Part shown: positions 23,809-32,247 of the stretch, one piece after another
Position numbering within the stretch: the first letter of the stretch is position 1
Layout: each line of letters opens with the position of its first letter
Assembly (NCBI RefSeq): GCF_900143545.1
Contig: NZ_FREV01000012.1
Span: forward strand, 1-43,454
Source of the DNA: Loktanella sp. Alg231-35
Lineage (GTDB): Bacteria; Pseudomonadota; Alphaproteobacteria; Rhodobacterales; Rhodobacteraceae
DNA length: 43,454 bases
Direction: 5' to 3'
Notes under the pieces: model-generated
Database searches by the model: none
What the model was told of the DNA's origin: nothing
Seen by the model: the letters and a program-made list of their open reading frames with translations, nothing else
Translations under genes and position numbers: made by a program

Positions 23809-24834
23809 ATGAGAAAATTTGGTTTGGTCTCATCAGCTGTCTTGATGATGGCAGGGGCAACTGCCGCGTTTGCGGACGAAATCAGCGTTGTCTGTAGCGC
23901 GGAACAAGACTGGTGTGATCTGATGGTCGCAGCTTTTGAGGCTGAAAACCCTGACACCGATGTGCTGATGGTGCGCAAGTCCACAGGCGAAACATTGGCA
24001 CAGATCCGCGCCGAAGCGGGCAATCCAAAGATTGACGTTTGGTGGGGCGGGACGGGCGATCCACACTTGATCGCAGCTGAAGAAGGCCTGACCCAAGCGT
24101 CCGGTGTCGATACGTCTGAATTGCTTGGTTGGGCGCAGAACATGGCCACAATCTCAGAAGGCCGATCGATCGGCATTTATGCCGGTGCCTTGGCTATGGC
24201 GTATAATTCCGAGATTTTGGCTGAAAAAGACATCGCACCGCCAGCATGCTGGGCCGATCTGGAAGACCCACGATTTGCGGGTGAAATTCAGGTGGCGAAC
24301 CCGAACAGCTCAGGCACGGCCTATACAGAGCTTGCGACGTTCGTGCAGTTGTTTGGCGAAGACGAGGCATATACGAAGCTTGCCGCTATCGGCCAGAACG
24401 TGAACTCATATACCAAGTCAGGCTCTGCCCCATCTAAGGCTGCCGCGCGGGGCGAAACGGGTGTCTCCATCGGCTTTATGCATGACATGGTCAATCTTGC
24501 CGCACAGGGTTTCCCATTGGTTGCTGTCGCTCCATGCGAAGGCACGGGTTATGAAGTTGGCGCTGTCAGCATCATTGAGGGCGCGCGTAACTTTGACGGC
24601 GCCAAGGCTTGGGTCGAATTTGCACTTCGCGCGGACATTCAGTCACGTGCACCGGAAACAGGATCGTTCCAAGTCCCATCAAACTCCAATGCAGAAGTTG
24701 CACCGGAATCGCCCGATCTCGCGTCGATCAAACTGATCGACTACGATTTCGCGACTTACGGGTCGAGCGATACACGGGCGCGATTGTTGGCGCGCTGGGA
24801 CTCTGATGTGGGTGATCCCAATCCTGAGCAGTAA
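23809..24834 (+). CDS. ABC importer binding protein, AfuA/Fbp-like (probable phosphorylated-sugar ligand)
   Basis: The 341-aa protein has a Sec signal peptide (cleavage likely after ATAAFA) and a type II periplasmic-binding fold with VVCSAEQDWCDLMVAAFE, DVWWGGTGDPHL and YNSEILAEKDI. General annotation would call it an iron(III)-binding protein. The linked TorS/PgtB-like kinase, the fused permease and the HAD phosphatase instead match AfuABC-type hexose-phosphate or phosphoglycerate uptake. Two cysteines in the mature N-terminal part and one further on (APPACW) could form disulfides. The ligand is not proven. The ribosome site is excellent, and a stem-loop follows the gene. Confidence 0.85.
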   Translation: MRKFGLVSSAVLMMAGATAAFADEISVVCSAEQDWCDLMVAAFEAENPDTDVLMVRKSTGETLAQIRAEAGNPKIDVWWGGTGDPHLIAAEEGLTQASGVDTSELLGWAQNMATISEGRSIGIYAGALAMAYNSEILAEKDIAPPACWADLEDPRFAGEIQVANPNSSGTAYTELATFVQLFGEDEAYTKLAAIGQNVNSYTKSGSAPSKAAARGETGVSIGFMHDMVNLAAQGFPLVAVAPCEGTGYEVGAVSIIEGARNFDGAKAWVEFALRADIQSRAPETGSFQVPSNSNAEVAPESPDLASIKLIDYDFATYGSSDTRARLLARWDSDVGDPNPEQ

Positions 24835-24876
24835 GTCTCACTGTTGGCGTTCAGCTCTTTCATAACGTCGACTATT

Positions 24877-24899
24877 GGGTGCCCTCACTTTGGGCACCC
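24877..24899 (+). terminator. Stem-loop between binding-protein and permease genes
   Basis: A perfect 8-bp stem GGGTGCCC/GGGCACCC encloses a 7-nt loop and is followed by TCTCTCTCAC. It lies 42 nt after the binding-protein stop. Such hairpins commonly protect the binding-protein message and reduce read-through, so that more binding protein than permease is made. The T run is weak, so partial termination is most likely. Confidence 0.6.
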
Positions 24900-24925
24900 T
24901 CTCTCTCACTTCACTGGACTTGAAT

Positions 24926-27088
24926 ATGAAACGAACGGTTTTGTTCTGGCTCTATATTGGGCTTGCAGGCTTTGCTGTGCTGCCATGGCATATGACGGAC
25001 GCTGGCTTTTTCTCATTTGAATGGATGACGGACGGGGCATCTTCAAGCGGACTTTGGCTTGCGATGTCGGGGCATTGGTGGATGGCGCCTATTGGGTTGG
25101 CGCTTATTGCCGCCATCGCCGTTGTTCTCGCTATGAAAAGGCCAGTGCAGCGCGCCAAGACAACGCTACAGCTTGCCGCGTTTGGCCTTTTTGGGACAGC
25201 CGTACAAGGTCTGATTATTGTGCGCGCTGGCCCGCGTCTTTTCGAGGGCCTTTTGACCGGTGAAACCATCACCGCGGGCCAACCCGGAATGGGAGTGGGT
25301 GCCGCCGTTTGCATCGCGGGTCTTTTGTTTGCGCTGACGGTTTCCATGTCACAAACTGGCAAAGGACGCGGTGACGCCTTCGTGGTCAGCATGATTGGCC
25401 TGATCATCGCGCTTGTCGGTATCTTCGTGTTTTTCCCTGTCATGCACATTCTTGTCCGCGCGTTTGAAGTTGACGGCGGTTACAGCCTGACCAGCTTTTT
25501 CCCGCGTTTTTTCAGCAGTGAAATCTGGGGACTGCGGTGCTTTGTCTCTGATCGGTCTTGTGGCGTTGCAATTAATTCGGTGTTCCTTGCCACCCTTACG
25601 GGGCTTGGTACGACGTTCCTTGGTCTTTCGTTCGCACTGATCTTCACCCGCACTGAATTTCGCGCGAAAAAACTGCTGCGCGTTCTAACGGTCATTCCCA
25701 TCATTACACCGCCGTTTGTCATTGGCCTCGCGTTGATCCTCCTTTTCGGGCGAAATGGCTCGGTCACGGCTTTTGCGGCAGACCTGTTTGGTACGGAAAA
25801 AACCCGCTGGCTTTACGGATTTTGGGGCGTCTACATCGCGCAGCTTTTGTCCTTCACCCCGATTGCATTCCTCGTCTTGATCGGTGTCGTGCAAGGCGTC
25901 AGCCCGTCCATGGAGGAAGCGTCTCAGACACTTGACGCAGACCGCTGGCAGACCTTCCGATTTGTTTCACTGCCACTGATGCGCCCCGGTTTGGCAAATG
26001 CGTTCTTGCTGGGGTTCATCGAAAGCCTTGCCGATTTTGGCAATCCCCTGGTCTTAGGCAGTGGTTTTTCGGTGCTGTCGACTGATATATTCTTTGCCAT
26101 CGTTGGTTCTGTGGCTGATCCTGCAAAGGCGGCAGTTCTTGCGATTGCGCTGCTCACTCTGACGCTCTCTGCGTTCTTGCTGCAACGTATGTGGTTGGGC
26201 CAAAAATCTTATGCGACGATCACAGGTAAGGCCGATTCTGGCCAGAACGCCTCGCTTAGCCCAATGGTGAAAAACCTCTGCTATGCCACCGCATTGCCGT
26301 GGGCGGCTCTCACGGCAATCGTTTACTCGATGATCGTCTTTGGTAGTTTCGTGAAACTATGGGGCTACGATCATAGCTTTACCTTCGATCATTACATCCG
26401 TGCGTTTGGGATCGACTATACAACTGGGCGCTTGTCCGGAGTAGCTTGGGACAGCTATTTTACCACGTTGACAATTTCGTCTATCGCGGCCCCTTTGACT
26501 GCTCTTGTTGGACTTTCGACGGCTTATCTTCTGGTCCGTCAAAAGTTTGCAGGCAAGGATCTATTCGAGTTCTCAACAATGCTTAGCTTTGCCATTCCGG
26601 GCACCGTGATCGGGGTCAGTTACATTATGGCGTTCAATTTCCCACCTATTGAGCTGACGGGCACAGGCATCATCCTGATCATCGTGTTTGTTTTCCGCAA
26701 TATGCCCGTTGGCGTACGCGGCGGTATCGCGGCTATGTCACAACTGGACAAAAGCCTTGATGAAGCCTCGATCACGCTGGGTGCCAACAGCTTTATGACC
26801 GTGCGGCGTGTGATCCTGCCTTTGATGGGGCCTGCTATCCTTGCTGCACTCACCTATAGCTTTGTGCGCGCGATCACGTCTGTCAGTGCTGTCATCTTCT
26901 TGGTCAGTGCCAAACACAACATGGCGACATCGTTCATTGTAGGGCGTGTCGAGAACGGTGAATTTGGTCTCGCGATTGCTTACTCAGCCGTGCTGATCAT
27001 CACCATGCTCACCGTGATCCTACTCCTTCAACTTCTTGTTGGTTCGCGCCGTCTGCGCCGCACCGACCGCGTCCAAACAGCGGCTTGA
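24926..27088 (+). CDS. ABC importer permease with two fused permease domains (AfuB-like)
   Basis: The 720-aa protein carries two complete binding-protein-dependent permease domains. The coupling loops are seen twice: EEASQTLDADRWQTFRFVSL in the first half and DEASITLGANSFMTVRRVIL in the second. An additional hydrophobic N-terminal part of about 170 residues precedes the first domain. Fused permeases of about 700 residues are typical of AfuB and FbpB. ATG 24926 is used because an earlier frame would start inside the stem-loop; the ribosome site is weak. It forms the membrane channel for the importer. Confidence 0.9.
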   Translation: MKRTVLFWLYIGLAGFAVLPWHMTDAGFFSFEWMTDGASSSGLWLAMSGHWWMAPIGLALIAAIAVVLAMKRPVQRAKTTLQLAAFGLFGTAVQGLIIVRAGPRLFEGLLTGETITAGQPGMGVGAAVCIAGLLFALTVSMSQTGKGRGDAFVVSMIGLIIALVGIFVFFPVMHILVRAFEVDGGYSLTSFFPRFFSSEIWGLRCFVSDRSCGVAINSVFLATLTGLGTTFLGLSFALIFTRTEFRAKKLLRVLTVIPIITPPFVIGLALILLFGRNGSVTAFAADLFGTEKTRWLYGFWGVYIAQLLSFTPIAFLVLIGVVQGVSPSMEEASQTLDADRWQTFRFVSLPLMRPGLANAFLLGFIESLADFGNPLVLGSGFSVLSTDIFFAIVGSVADPAKAAVLAIALLTLTLSAFLLQRMWLGQKSYATITGKADSGQNASLSPMVKNLCYATALPWAALTAIVYSMIVFGSFVKLWGYDHSFTFDHYIRAFGIDYTTGRLSGVAWDSYFTTLTISSIAAPLTALVGLSTAYLLVRQKFAGKDLFEFSTMLSFAIPGTVIGVSYIMAFNFPPIELTGTGIILIIVFVFRNMPVGVRGGIAAMSQLDKSLDEASITLGANSFMTVRRVILPLMGPAILAALTYSFVRAITSVSAVIFLVSAKHNMATSFIVGRVENGEFGLAIAYSAVLIITMLTVILLLQLLVGSRRLRRTDRVQTAA

Positions 27089-27114
27089 AACCAGGCCAAA
27101 CCTCGGAGAAACTT

Positions 27115-28176
27115 ATGACACAATCCACCCCTGGTTCCGTCCACTTTGAGGGCGTCGTCAAGAAATTTGGCGAGGTCACGGCCCTTAGAAGCCTTGATCT
27201 GACGATTGACCCCGGCAAGCTTGTAACCCTGCTTGGCCCATCGGGATGCGGCAAGACCACGACACTGCGTCTGATCGCGGGGCTTGAGATGGCCAGCGCT
27301 GGTAACATCCACATCGGTGGCGAAGACGTCACGCATCTGACGGCAACTTACCGCAAAGTGTCGATGGTGTTCCAATCCTACGCCTTATTCCCACATATGA
27401 CCGTCCGCCAAAACGTGGCTTACGGCCTTACCGTGAAATCGATGCCTAAAGCTGAAGCTGCTAAAAAAGCAGAACATGGATTAGAATTGGTTGGTCTCGC
27501 CGGTTTTGGTGATCGTTTGCCGAGTGAGCTGTCAGGCGGTCAACAACAGCGCGTCGCGGTGGCGCGTGCGATCGTGCTGGAGCCCGAAGTTTTGTTGTTA
27601 GACGAGCCTCTGTCAAACCTAGACGCAAAACTCCGCCGCCATGTGCGCGAAGAGATTCGCCAAATCCAACAACGCCTTGGCCTTACAGCGGTGTATGTCA
27701 CCCACGACCAAGAAGAGGCGATGGCCGTCTCGGACCGCATCATCGTGATGAAGAACGCGGAGATCGCGCAGGAAGGATCGCCCAGCGATCTTTACGAGGC
27801 CCCAAAATCGGCGTTTATCGCCGACTTCATCGGGGACGCCAATCTTGCAGATTGCGGTATCGAAAGTGTGACGAACGGGGAGGCTTCGGTGGTTCTAGAT
27901 GATTTAAGGTATAAAGTTCGCGACGGTGGGCTGCAAAGAGGGCCTGCCAAATTGGTGCTTCGCCCGCATAATCTGCATCTCGCTTCCCCCGATCAGCCGG
28001 GGATCAAGGGCGAAGTCAGCTATGCGGCCTACCTCGGCAAAGAAATCCAGTACACGGTAGAAAGTACGATCGGGTCGCTTTTTGTGATCAGTGGCGTAAC
28101 CGACAAGCCTTTTGCCCAAGGCGACACCGTAACCATTCAATTCGACGCGGACCTTGCACGTCTTGTTGCGGCATAG
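27115..28176 (+). CDS. ABC importer ATP-binding protein (AfuC/PotA-like)
   Basis: The 353-aa ATPase has Walker A GPSGCGKTT, signature LSGGQQQRVA, Walker B LLLDEPLSNLDAKL and H-loop VTHDQEEAM. A C-terminal TOBE regulatory domain follows (about 270-350, with LVLRPHNLHL). ATG 27115 has GGAG 7 nt upstream; the in-frame ATG at 27085 overlaps the permease gene and lacks a good site. Length and domain plan match AfuC, FbpC and the spermidine type. It is followed after 20 nt by the HAD phosphatase gene. Confidence 0.93.
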   Translation: MTQSTPGSVHFEGVVKKFGEVTALRSLDLTIDPGKLVTLLGPSGCGKTTTLRLIAGLEMASAGNIHIGGEDVTHLTATYRKVSMVFQSYALFPHMTVRQNVAYGLTVKSMPKAEAAKKAEHGLELVGLAGFGDRLPSELSGGQQQRVAVARAIVLEPEVLLLDEPLSNLDAKLRRHVREEIRQIQQRLGLTAVYVTHDQEEAMAVSDRIIVMKNAEIAQEGSPSDLYEAPKSAFIADFIGDANLADCGIESVTNGEASVVLDDLRYKVRDGGLQRGPAKLVLRPHNLHLASPDQPGIKGEVSYAAYLGKEIQYTVESTIGSLFVISGVTDKPFAQGDTVTIQFDADLARLVAA

Positions 28177-28196
28177 TCTGGGAGACAGCAATCGTT

Positions 28197-28832
28197 ATGG
28201 ACAGCATCTTGTTTTCAGCTGGAACGCAACGAAACGTCGCATCGCAAGATTGGCAATCTGAAATCACCGCAGGCGGTTATCGTGCAATCATTTTCGACTG
28301 CGATGGTACCCTCGTCGACAGCAGCGAGGCGCATTTTCAGTCCTTTAGGACAGCGGCTCGCGCGCAGGGATATGATATGGATCGCGATTGGTATGCCAAG
28401 AGGACAGGCCTCGATCGCCGGTCGATTTTATCTGCCTTGTCGACAGACATTTCGGGGACTGTGGACATCGCTTTGGCGGCTCAGCACAGCATTGACGCGT
28501 TTATTGGCGCGACAACAGCGGTATTCCCGATCACCGAGACGGGTAAACTTGTCCGAACCTTGGCCGGAGCCTATCCAATGGCTGTCGGAACCAACGCAGA
28601 AATCGAAGTCGCAACTGCCTCATTACAAGCTGTTAACTTGCTAAGTTACTTCGTCACCATTGTCTCAATCTCAGATGGTCTTCCGGCTAAACCGGCGCCC
28701 GACATCTTTGACCATGCCACAAGAAGACTTGGGTTTCCTGCGGCCAAGACTTTGGTTTTTGAGGATTCTGCAGAAGGTGTGTCCGCAGCCATCGCTGCTG
28801 GATCGGACGTCATTCAAGTTGTTCGTTGCTGA
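28197..28832 (+). CDS. HAD-superfamily phosphatase, phosphoglycolate-phosphatase-like
   Basis: The 211-aa protein has the nucleophile motif IIFDCDGTLVDS (about 31-42), a helical cap domain, the Thr-containing motif II in MAVGTNAE, a Lys in GLPAKPAPDIF, and the acidic motif FEDSAEG. It should remove phosphate from a small sugar- or acid-phosphate in the cytoplasm. As the last gene of the importer operon it could dephosphorylate the imported compound. That supports a phosphorylated ligand rather than iron; the exact substrate is unknown. Confidence 0.9.
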   Translation: MDSILFSAGTQRNVASQDWQSEITAGGYRAIIFDCDGTLVDSSEAHFQSFRTAARAQGYDMDRDWYAKRTGLDRRSILSALSTDISGTVDIALAAQHSIDAFIGATTAVFPITETGKLVRTLAGAYPMAVGTNAEIEVATASLQAVNLLSYFVTIVSISDGLPAKPAPDIFDHATRRLGFPAAKTLVFEDSAEGVSAAIAAGSDVIQVVRC

Positions 28833-29045
28833 CCTTCGCTAGGTTGCAGAAATTTGTCACATTTGGCTCTCTGCCGCCGTTAGATCAGAGCAGCATATTC
28901 AGCGGATAGACGTGTTCTCCCAATGGGGACTGCCCCAAAGGTGCCGTTCGATCACTCATCGCGATGTTGTGGTCGCAGCCCGCATTGGCACCTTTCGCTG
29001 CAGCCGCAAAACAGCGGGATGGTCGTACTCACACTGAGCGGGACT

Positions 29046-29084
29046 AAGCGGCCATCAATGCACTGTATGTGAAGGGCCGCTTTT
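29046..29084 (+). terminator. Possible terminator downstream of the importer operon
   Basis: An 8-bp perfect stem AAGCGGCC/GGCCGCTT (29046-29053 with 29075-29082) with a 21-nt loop ends in CTTTTGG. The long loop and its distance of 213 nt from the phosphatase stop make this weak. The rest of the 284-nt gap 28833-29116 shows no gene, only short segments resembling other gene-free stretches. Confidence 0.3.
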
Positions 29085-29116
29085 GGCGCTGACCGGACTT
29101 TCATTAAGCTAATTGG

Positions 29117-29482
29117 CTAGTTGCTCGCTCGTTCATCATAGGCCTCCCGCGATACATCTATTTTGGCAAGATTATCCAACGCCCAGTTTCCCAACACGTT
29201 TACTGGTTCACGAAAAGACTCGCCCATCTTGGTCAAATTGTATTCCACTTTTGGCGGAATGGTTGGGTGGTATGTCCGATTCACAAGACCGTCGCGCTCC
29301 AGCTCCTTTAACGTCAGGCTGAGCATCCTTTGCGAGATGCTAAGGTTGCGTTTGAGTTCATTGAATCGCAGCGTCCCGTACTGAGCGAGCGAGATCACGA
29401 CAAGCACGCTCCACCTATCACCGACCCGGGACAGAACCTCGTTGATACGTTTGCAGTCAGGGCATTGTTTGTCGTCCAGCAT
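29117..29482 (-). CDS. HxlR-family transcriptional regulator
   Basis: The 121-aa winged-helix protein has the family layout: CPDCKRINEVLSRVGDRWS at the N-terminus with a CxxC-like cysteine pair, RFNELKRNLSISQRMLSLTL as the recognition region, and a PPKVEYNLTKMGES wing. HxlR proteins often sense electrophiles, quinones or oxidants through cysteines. ATG 29482 is preceded by AAAGGGAA. It is divergent from the nitroreductase-hchA-frnE-like run and probably controls it. Confidence 0.92.
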   Translation of the reverse strand: MLDDKQCPDCKRINEVLSRVGDRWSVLVVISLAQYGTLRFNELKRNLSISQRMLSLTLKELERDGLVNRTYHPTIPPKVEYNLTKMGESFREPVNVLGNWALDNLAKIDVSREAYDERASN

Positions 29483-29607
29483 GGCGGTTCCCTTTGTGTA
29501 ACCGAGGTTCAGAAATGTGCCTTCTTGCGGCGTGATCCAGTGTTCATTAGATCGTCAGTTACAAATATATACCGCTCCCAAAAGGGTCTGACAATAGGAT
29601 GAGACTG

Positions 29608-30249
29608 ATGACAGCCAAGCCACTCAATGACCTTTTAAACTGGCGCTACGCCACCAAGAAGATGGACCCATCAAAAACAGTCCCGCAGGAAAAGGTTGAG
29701 GCCATCATCGAGGCGATCCGCATGGCCCCTACCTCCAGCGGCACCCAACCGTTTGAAGTGTTTGTTGTGACAAACCCAGAGATCCGCGCCAAAATCACCG
29801 AGGCTGCTGGTGGGCAAGCTCAGATCATAGACGGGTCGCACGTGTTGGTCTTTGCGGCTTGGGACAATTACACGGCAGACCGCATCGACGAAGTTGTTGA
29901 TCTGAATGTTGCAGCGCGCGGTGATTTGCCGATGCTGCACGCCTATTATGACAATCTGAAATCGAACTACGTGCCTCGCGACGCCGAAACGAACTACGCC
30001 CACGCGGCCCGCCAGGCCTATATCGCTTTGGGCATCGCGCTCGTCTCTGCTGCTGAACAAGAGGTCGACAGCACCCCGATGGAAGGCTTTGGCCCTGACG
30101 CTGTGGATGCGATCCTTGGCCTGAAAGAACGTGGTTTGCGCTCCCTCGTTTTGATGCCGTTGGGGTATCGCGATGAGGACGGCGATTGGCTGGCGCCGAT
30201 GGATAAGGTGCGCAAAACCCGCGACACTCTCGTTACAGAGGTGAACTAA
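29608..30249 (+). CDS. Nitroreductase-family NAD(P)H oxidoreductase
   Basis: The 213-aa protein shows the FMN-binding NfsB-like pattern: LLNWRYATKKMDPSK, MAPTSSGTQPFEVFVV and the late LKERGLRSLVLMPLGYRDED. It reduces nitro compounds, quinones or enones using flavin. ATG 29608 is chosen with GGATGAG upstream; the ATG at 29599 would overlap that ribosome site. It ends 1 nt before hchA, so the genes form one operon. Confidence 0.92.
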   Translation: MTAKPLNDLLNWRYATKKMDPSKTVPQEKVEAIIEAIRMAPTSSGTQPFEVFVVTNPEIRAKITEAAGGQAQIIDGSHVLVFAAWDNYTADRIDEVVDLNVAARGDLPMLHAYYDNLKSNYVPRDAETNYAHAARQAYIALGIALVSAAEQEVDSTPMEGFGPDAVDAILGLKERGLRSLVLMPLGYRDEDGDWLAPMDKVRKTRDTLVTEVN

Positions 30250-30250
30250 C

Positions 30251-31120
30251 ATGGGTATTCTTCGCAAACTTTTCCGCGCGCAGCCGACACCCACAGCCGA
30301 CGGCGCATTCAGCCCGTCGCCCTTTGCGATCAAATTGGGCACTTCATCTACGACCGATTATGACGGCGGGGCTTACGCCAGAACATACGCAGGCAAAAAG
30401 AACCGCGTGCTGATGGTCTGCACTGAGCAACGCAACATGACGATGGCCAATGGCAAGAAATTCTCGACCGGCAACCACCCTGTCGAGATGGGGCTGCCAA
30501 TGCTGCATCTGATGAACGCAGGGTTCGAGATTGATGTAGTGACGCCAACTGGCGCACCGGTCGCAATCGAGGAATGGGCGATGCCTGCTGACGACGCGGA
30601 TATCCAAAAACTGTTCCGCGACTTTGCAAGTGCGTTTCAAAACCCTCGTAGCCTTGCCGATTTTGTCGCCAACACGATGACAGACGACACGGCCTACGCC
30701 GCCGTCTTTATCCCTGGTGGTCACGGCGCAATGCTTGGGTTGCCAAGCAATGCTGACCTCGGAAAGGTGCTGCATTGGGCGCATATGACCGGTCTTCATA
30801 CCCTTGCGCTGTGCCATGGCCCTGCCGCGCTGTTGGCTGCAAAAAGCGACGCAGGTTTCTTGTATGACGGCTATAAGATGACGGTGTTTCCCGATGCAGT
30901 GGACAAGCAAACGCCGATGATCGGCTACTTGCCTGGTCCGATGCCATGGTGGGTCTGCGAAAGGCTGAATGCATTAGGCGTGGAAACCATCAACAATAAG
31001 GCCGACAAATCGACCCATGTTGACCGCCGCCTAGTGACAGGTGCGAGCCCACAGGCGGCCAATGATTTCGGCAGACTGGCAGCAACGACCTTGCTAAAAC
31101 GCACCGACGCGAACTCCTAG
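30251..31120 (+). CDS. hchA: Glyoxalase III / Hsp31-type protein deglycase HchA
   Basis: The 289-aa protein matches E. coli HchA along its length: FSTGNHPVEMGLPMLHL near the first third, FIPGGHGAMLGLP, the nucleophile elbow LCHGPAALL with the catalytic cysteine, FPDAVDKQTPMIGYLPG, and DRRLVTGASPQAANDFG. The family converts methylglyoxal to lactate without glutathione and is reported to repair glycated proteins and act as a chaperone. Its place between a nitroreductase and a thiol oxidoreductase under an HxlR regulator suggests induction by reactive carbonyls or electrophiles. Confidence 0.93.
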   Translation: MGILRKLFRAQPTPTADGAFSPSPFAIKLGTSSTTDYDGGAYARTYAGKKNRVLMVCTEQRNMTMANGKKFSTGNHPVEMGLPMLHLMNAGFEIDVVTPTGAPVAIEEWAMPADDADIQKLFRDFASAFQNPRSLADFVANTMTDDTAYAAVFIPGGHGAMLGLPSNADLGKVLHWAHMTGLHTLALCHGPAALLAAKSDAGFLYDGYKMTVFPDAVDKQTPMIGYLPGPMPWWVCERLNALGVETINNKADKSTHVDRRLVTGASPQAANDFGRLAATTLLKRTDANS

Positions 31121-31137
31121 AGCCAAAGGCGCACATC

Positions 31138-31791
31138 ATGACTGACACAAATTCCCCGCTCCGTATTGATATTGTCTCGGACGTGATGTGCCCTTGGTGC
31201 ATCATCGGGTTTCGCCAACTTGAAACCGCCTTGGAGGCAAGCGATGTGGACCACGAAATCCACTGGCATCCGTTTGAGCTAAATCCGAATATGCCCCCCG
31301 AAGTGCAAGGCATCGGTGAACATCTGGCCGAGAAATACGGAACGACGCCAGAACAATCAGCAGCCAATCGCGCGATGATGACCGCGCGCGGCGAAGAGCT
31401 TGGGTTCGACTTCAACTTTGCCGATGGCTTTCGCATGCACAACACGTTCAACACCCATCAACTGCTGCATTGGGCAGATGAACAAGGCCGCAAGCACGCT
31501 TTAAAACTGGCACTGTTCACCGCGCATTTCACCCACGGGCGGAACTTGTCTGACGATGCTGTGTTGGTCGAAGTTGCTGGAAAAGTCGGCTTGGATCGCG
31601 ACGAGGCAAAAGCAGTTCTTACCGATCAGAGATTTGCAACCGCAGTGCGCCAAGAGCAAAAATTCTGGATCGAGCAAGGTATCAGCGGCGTTCCTGCCGT
31701 CATCTTCGATCGCCAACATTTGGTCACCGGCGCGCAGGGTGTCGATAACTTCAAAAACATACTCACTCAGCTTCAACCCCAGGATGCCTGA
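31138..31791 (+). CDS. DsbA-family oxidoreductase, FrnE-like
   Basis: The 217-aa protein has the thioredoxin-fold N-terminus IDIVSDVMCPWCIIGF with a CPWC active site, a helical insertion (about 60-165), and the cis-proline loop GISGVPAVIF. FrnE-like proteins are cytoplasmic dithiol oxidoreductases or isomerases linked to oxidative stress; there is no signal peptide here. It starts 17 nt after hchA and ends the operon. Confidence 0.92.
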   Translation: MTDTNSPLRIDIVSDVMCPWCIIGFRQLETALEASDVDHEIHWHPFELNPNMPPEVQGIGEHLAEKYGTTPEQSAANRAMMTARGEELGFDFNFADGFRMHNTFNTHQLLHWADEQGRKHALKLALFTAHFTHGRNLSDDAVLVEVAGKVGLDRDEAKAVLTDQRFATAVRQEQKFWIEQGISGVPAVIFDRQHLVTGAQGVDNFKNILTQLQPQDA

Positions 31792-31988
31792 CCAGTCCTT
31801 TTCTGCGAATGGGACTAAAAAATAGTTTGAATTTACATTGAGCGGCATAATGCCGACATTCGCGGCATCACAGCAAAAAGTTACTTCAGGCTCGTTGCGG
31901 CCGTTAAATCGGTCGCAGCATGTTCAACCGACGCCGAGCATTATGCCAGCAGGGACGGCCCTTTGCGGACATTGACCGGTGTTCTTGG

Positions 31989-32135
31989 TTAAGAACCCAG
32001 TCTAGGAATTTGAATATCATCCAATTGTTTAAGAGCGTCCCTTGCGCTGACGGTCAAACCATGGCGCTCGACATACTCGATCAACGCAGCCTCCAAGCAC
32101 CTGATTTTCTCTAGGTCATAAGTTTGTTTGAACAT
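31989..32135 (-). CDS. Small hypothetical protein (48 aa) next to the integrase
   Basis: A frame of 48 codons starts at ATG 32135, preceded by AAGGGAA about 9 nt upstream, and reads MFKQTYDLEKIRCLEAALIE and then a basic, helical stretch ending IPRLGS. The composition is that of a real soluble protein, with one predicted long helix, but I recognise no family. It lies 112 nt downstream of the integrase on the same strand. It could be a small accessory or regulatory factor of the element, but this is a guess. A 6-bp hairpin (31981-31996) spans its stop codon. Confidence 0.5.
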   Translation of the reverse strand: MFKQTYDLEKIRCLEAALIEYVERHGLTVSARDALKQLDDIQIPRLGS

Positions 32136-32247
32136 GATGACGTTCCCTTCGTATTGCACTGTTGATCACCTCATAAGGTTAAGATTTTATTAAACGTTTG
32201 AGAGCGTGGTGCTGTTTGCCGCCCCGGAAGGAAAAATTGAAGAGGCC

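Noticed and set aside
23571..24176. N-terminal extension of the response regulator
   Set aside because: The extended frame crosses the divergent promoter and the binding-protein gene; the receiver domain begins immediately after ATG 23570.
23809..28176. Iron(III) importer
   Set aside because: Family resemblance alone suggests iron, but the two-component system and the linked phosphatase favour a phosphorylated ligand. I kept the family call and left the ligand open.
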